NCBI RefSeq assembly: GCF_018130505.1
Contig: NZ_JAFCKH010000006.1
Coordinates: 248,001 to 312,000 of the forward strand
Source: Bradyrhizobium tropiciagri
Lineage (GTDB): Bacteria; Pseudomonadota; Alphaproteobacteria; Rhizobiales; Xanthobacteraceae
Reading direction: 5' to 3'
DNA length: 64,000 nucleotides
Positions 62,519 through 64,000 of the stretch are shown one piece after another (within the stretch, counting starts at the first letter, position 1; each line of letters starts with the position of its first letter). Both the position numbers and the translations under genes were made by a program. Under the pieces are notes generated by a model that searched no databases, was not told the DNA's origin, and saw only the letters and a list, made by a program, of their open reading frames with translations.

Positions 62519-62932
62519 TTACCCCTTTGCCGGACGGAACACGGGAAGGGTGATCTTGTCGTCGAGCTGCTGGAAGGCGACCTCGAGCTTCATGTCGAGC
62601 TCGAGCGCCTCCGGCGTCTGCGGACAATCGATGATGTTGCTCATCATGCGCGGGCCCTCGTCGAGCTCGACCACGGCGATCGCGTAAGGCGGCGTGAAGC
62701 CGGGTGCGGCGGGACGATGGTTGATGACGTAGCTGTAGAGCTTGCCCTTGCCGCTGGCCTTGAACACGGAGACCTTGCGCGAGGCGCAGGAAGGGCAGAA
62801 CGGCCGCGGCGGGAAATAGACATTGGCGCAGGCATCGCAGCGCTGCAGGCGCAATTCGCCGGCCTTGGCGCCGTCCCAGAAATGCTGGGTTTCCGGTGTC
62901 GGTTTTGGTTTCGCGCGCGCGGGCTCGGCCAT
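62519..62932 (-). CDS. DUF35 OB-fold/zinc-ribbon protein
   Basis: A 137-residue DUF35 protein. The zinc ribbon is C32, C35, C46 and C49 (RCDACANVYFPPRPFCPSC), followed by the OB fold (GKLYSYVINHRPAAPGFTPP). These proteins are obligate partners of SCP-x/Ltp-type thiolases or aldolases. Its stop is 4 bp before the start of the thiolase-fold gene. ATG 62932 heads the minus-strand operon. Confidence 0.9.
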   Translation of the reverse strand: MAEPARAKPKPTPETQHFWDGAKAGELRLQRCDACANVYFPPRPFCPSCASRKVSVFKASGKGKLYSYVINHRPAAPGFTPPYAIAVVELDEGPRMMSNIIDCPQTPEALELDMKLEVAFQQLDDKITLPVFRPAKG

Positions 62933-63144
62933 GTCTGTTCGCTCCTCCCGAAATTGTTACAGTACTGATGCGACATTGGACTAATGGACGTCAACGGTCT
63001 ATCCGCGCCCACGCATGCCGCCTGTGCCCAGCGCATGCCGCATATTCCGTCGCTCGCACAATTGCCGAGCCCGCAATGCTTGTGTCCCTCGGTTGCGGCG
63101 CGTAGAAGGGCCGCGATCCAAGATACCCCGGGAGGAATAATATC

Positions 63145-64000
63145 ATGCTGAGGATGACCGGCGCAGCACTCGCTGCAAGCCTCGCACTCGCGACACATGC
63201 CATGGCTGCGGATGCGCCGTCGGAGATCAAGATCGGCACGCTCTATGCGTCCTCGGGGCGCTACGCCTCGATCTCGATGCCGGTCTACAGCTCGCTGAAA
63301 TTGTGGGTCGAGCAGAAGAATGCCGAGGGCGGCGTCTTCGTGAAGGCGTTCGACAAGAAGATCCCGATCAAGCTTGTATCGTATGACGATCAAAGCAACA
63401 CGGCGACCGCCTCGACGCTCTATAACCAGCTCATCACCCAGGATAAGGTCGACCTGCTGGTCGCCGATTCCGGATCGGTGCTGACCGCGCCCGCGGTTGC
63501 GATCGCGCGCGACCACAAGATGTTCCTGTTCGATCAGACCGGCACCGGCGCGAGCTTCTTCTCCAAGGACAATCCCTACATCGCGCTGATGGCCGACCCG
63601 GTGTCGACCGTGTGGCCGAAGCCGGTGGCCGACTTCATCAGCCATGACGGCCCGGGCCTCGGCATCAAGAAGATCGCGATCCTCTACGCCACCAACGAAT
63701 TCACCGGCACGCAGGCCAACGCGTTCCGCAAATTCGTCAAGGAGTCCGGCGCGCCGATCGAGATCGTCTACGACCAGGGCGTCCCGACCGAGACCACCAA
63801 CTACAACGTGATCATCAACAACATCAGCAAGACCAATCCTGACGCGGTGATCCATTTCGGCTATGCGCCGAACGACATCGCCTTCCTGCGCAACGTCCAG
63901 GACGTCGGCACCAACTTCAAGATGCTGTTCGCGATCTATGCCGGTCTCGAGACCGAGTTGTTGGAGAAGAACGTCGGCGCCAAGGGCCTCGAGCACATCT
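63145..64000 (+). CDS. ABC transporter substrate-binding protein (cut by window edge)
   Basis: The first 285 residues of a Peripla_BP_6 protein; the frame is open to the right edge. A signal peptide is clear (MLRMTGAALAASLALATHAM, cleavage after MAA), with IKIGTLYASSGRYASISM at the start of the mature protein. ATG 63145 follows GGGAGG by about 9 nt. It is divergent from the DUF35/thiolase operon with a 212-bp gap, so its ligand may be the acid degraded there. Permeases, if any, lie outside the window. Confidence 0.88.
   Translation, partial: MLRMTGAALAASLALATHAMAADAPSEIKIGTLYASSGRYASISMPVYSSLKLWVEQKNAEGGVFVKAFDKKIPIKLVSYDDQSNTATASTLYNQLITQDKVDLLVADSGSVLTAPAVAIARDHKMFLFDQTGTGASFFSKDNPYIALMADPVSTVWPKPVADFISHDGPGLGIKKIAILYATNEFTGTQANAFRKFVKESGAPIEIVYDQGVPTETTNYNVIINNISKTNPDAVIHFGYAPNDIAFLRNVQDVGTNFKMLFAIYAGLETELLEKNVGAKGLEHI

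Overview
The window looks like chromosomal DNA of a GC-rich alphaproteobacterium of the Bradyrhizobium/Rhodopseudomonas type (Nitrobacteraceae). This is inferred from three things: the codon bias (long antisense open frames behind most genes, frequent GTG and TTG starts), the many branched-chain-type ABC binding proteins and CoA-dependent degradation genes, and about twenty short palindromic repeats confined to intergenic DNA. I see no rRNA, tRNA, CRISPR array, transposase, integrase or phage gene. About 55 protein genes are supported. The first (cytochrome P450) and last (ABC binding protein) are cut by the window edges.

Layout. 1-7.3 kb: ferredoxin and P450 on the minus strand, a divergent BetI-like TetR regulator, an acyl-CoA ligase, an ABC binding protein, an acyl-CoA dehydrogenase and a nitronate-monooxygenase-family flavoprotein. 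7.4-12.9 kb: a second TetR regulator with a palindromic operator candidate, a divergent amidase and alpha/beta hydrolase, an SDR protein lacking the usual catalytic motif, and a tartrate/D-malate dehydrogenase. 13-16 kb: a tight three-gene operon of tyrosinase (polyphenol oxidase), DUF2182 membrane protein and isonitrile-hydratase-like DJ-1/PfpI protein. 16.1-24.9 kb: a LysR-centred divergent locus. Its minus arm encodes LysR, an M20 N-carbamoylase/allantoate-hydrolase-type enzyme and a 2-hydroxyacid dehydrogenase. Its plus arm encodes a DUF1445 D-glutamate-cyclase-like protein and a complete ABC importer.

25.3-31.2 kb: a four-carbon sugar-acid (tetronate/threonate) pathway, otnC divergent from ltnD-otnI-otnK, followed by a chemoreceptor. 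31.6-36 kb: an RND efflux pump with its adaptor. 36.2-63 kb: a run of fatty-acid-like degradation modules. These include two thiolase-like proteins (one beside a DUF35 protein), a second nitronate-monooxygenase homologue, two further acyl-CoA dehydrogenases, three crotonases, several SDRs, two acyl-CoA synthetases and an APH-kinase/DUF6285 pair. They are mixed with housekeeping or detoxification genes (glutathione transferase YghU, GFA protein, VOC protein, GNAT, flavin reductase, PEP carboxylase, SMP-30 lactonase). A further ABC binding gene starts at the right edge.

The likely theme is uptake and CoA-dependent breakdown of varied carboxylic acids (aromatic, terpenoid, steroid-like or branched; the substrates cannot be read from sequence), with PEP carboxylase supplying anaplerotic carbon. 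The points most worth follow-up are the tyrosinase/DUF2182/isonitrile-hydratase-like operon, the LysR locus with a matching box in two promoters, and the repeat families, two members of which carry the same interior in opposite orientation.
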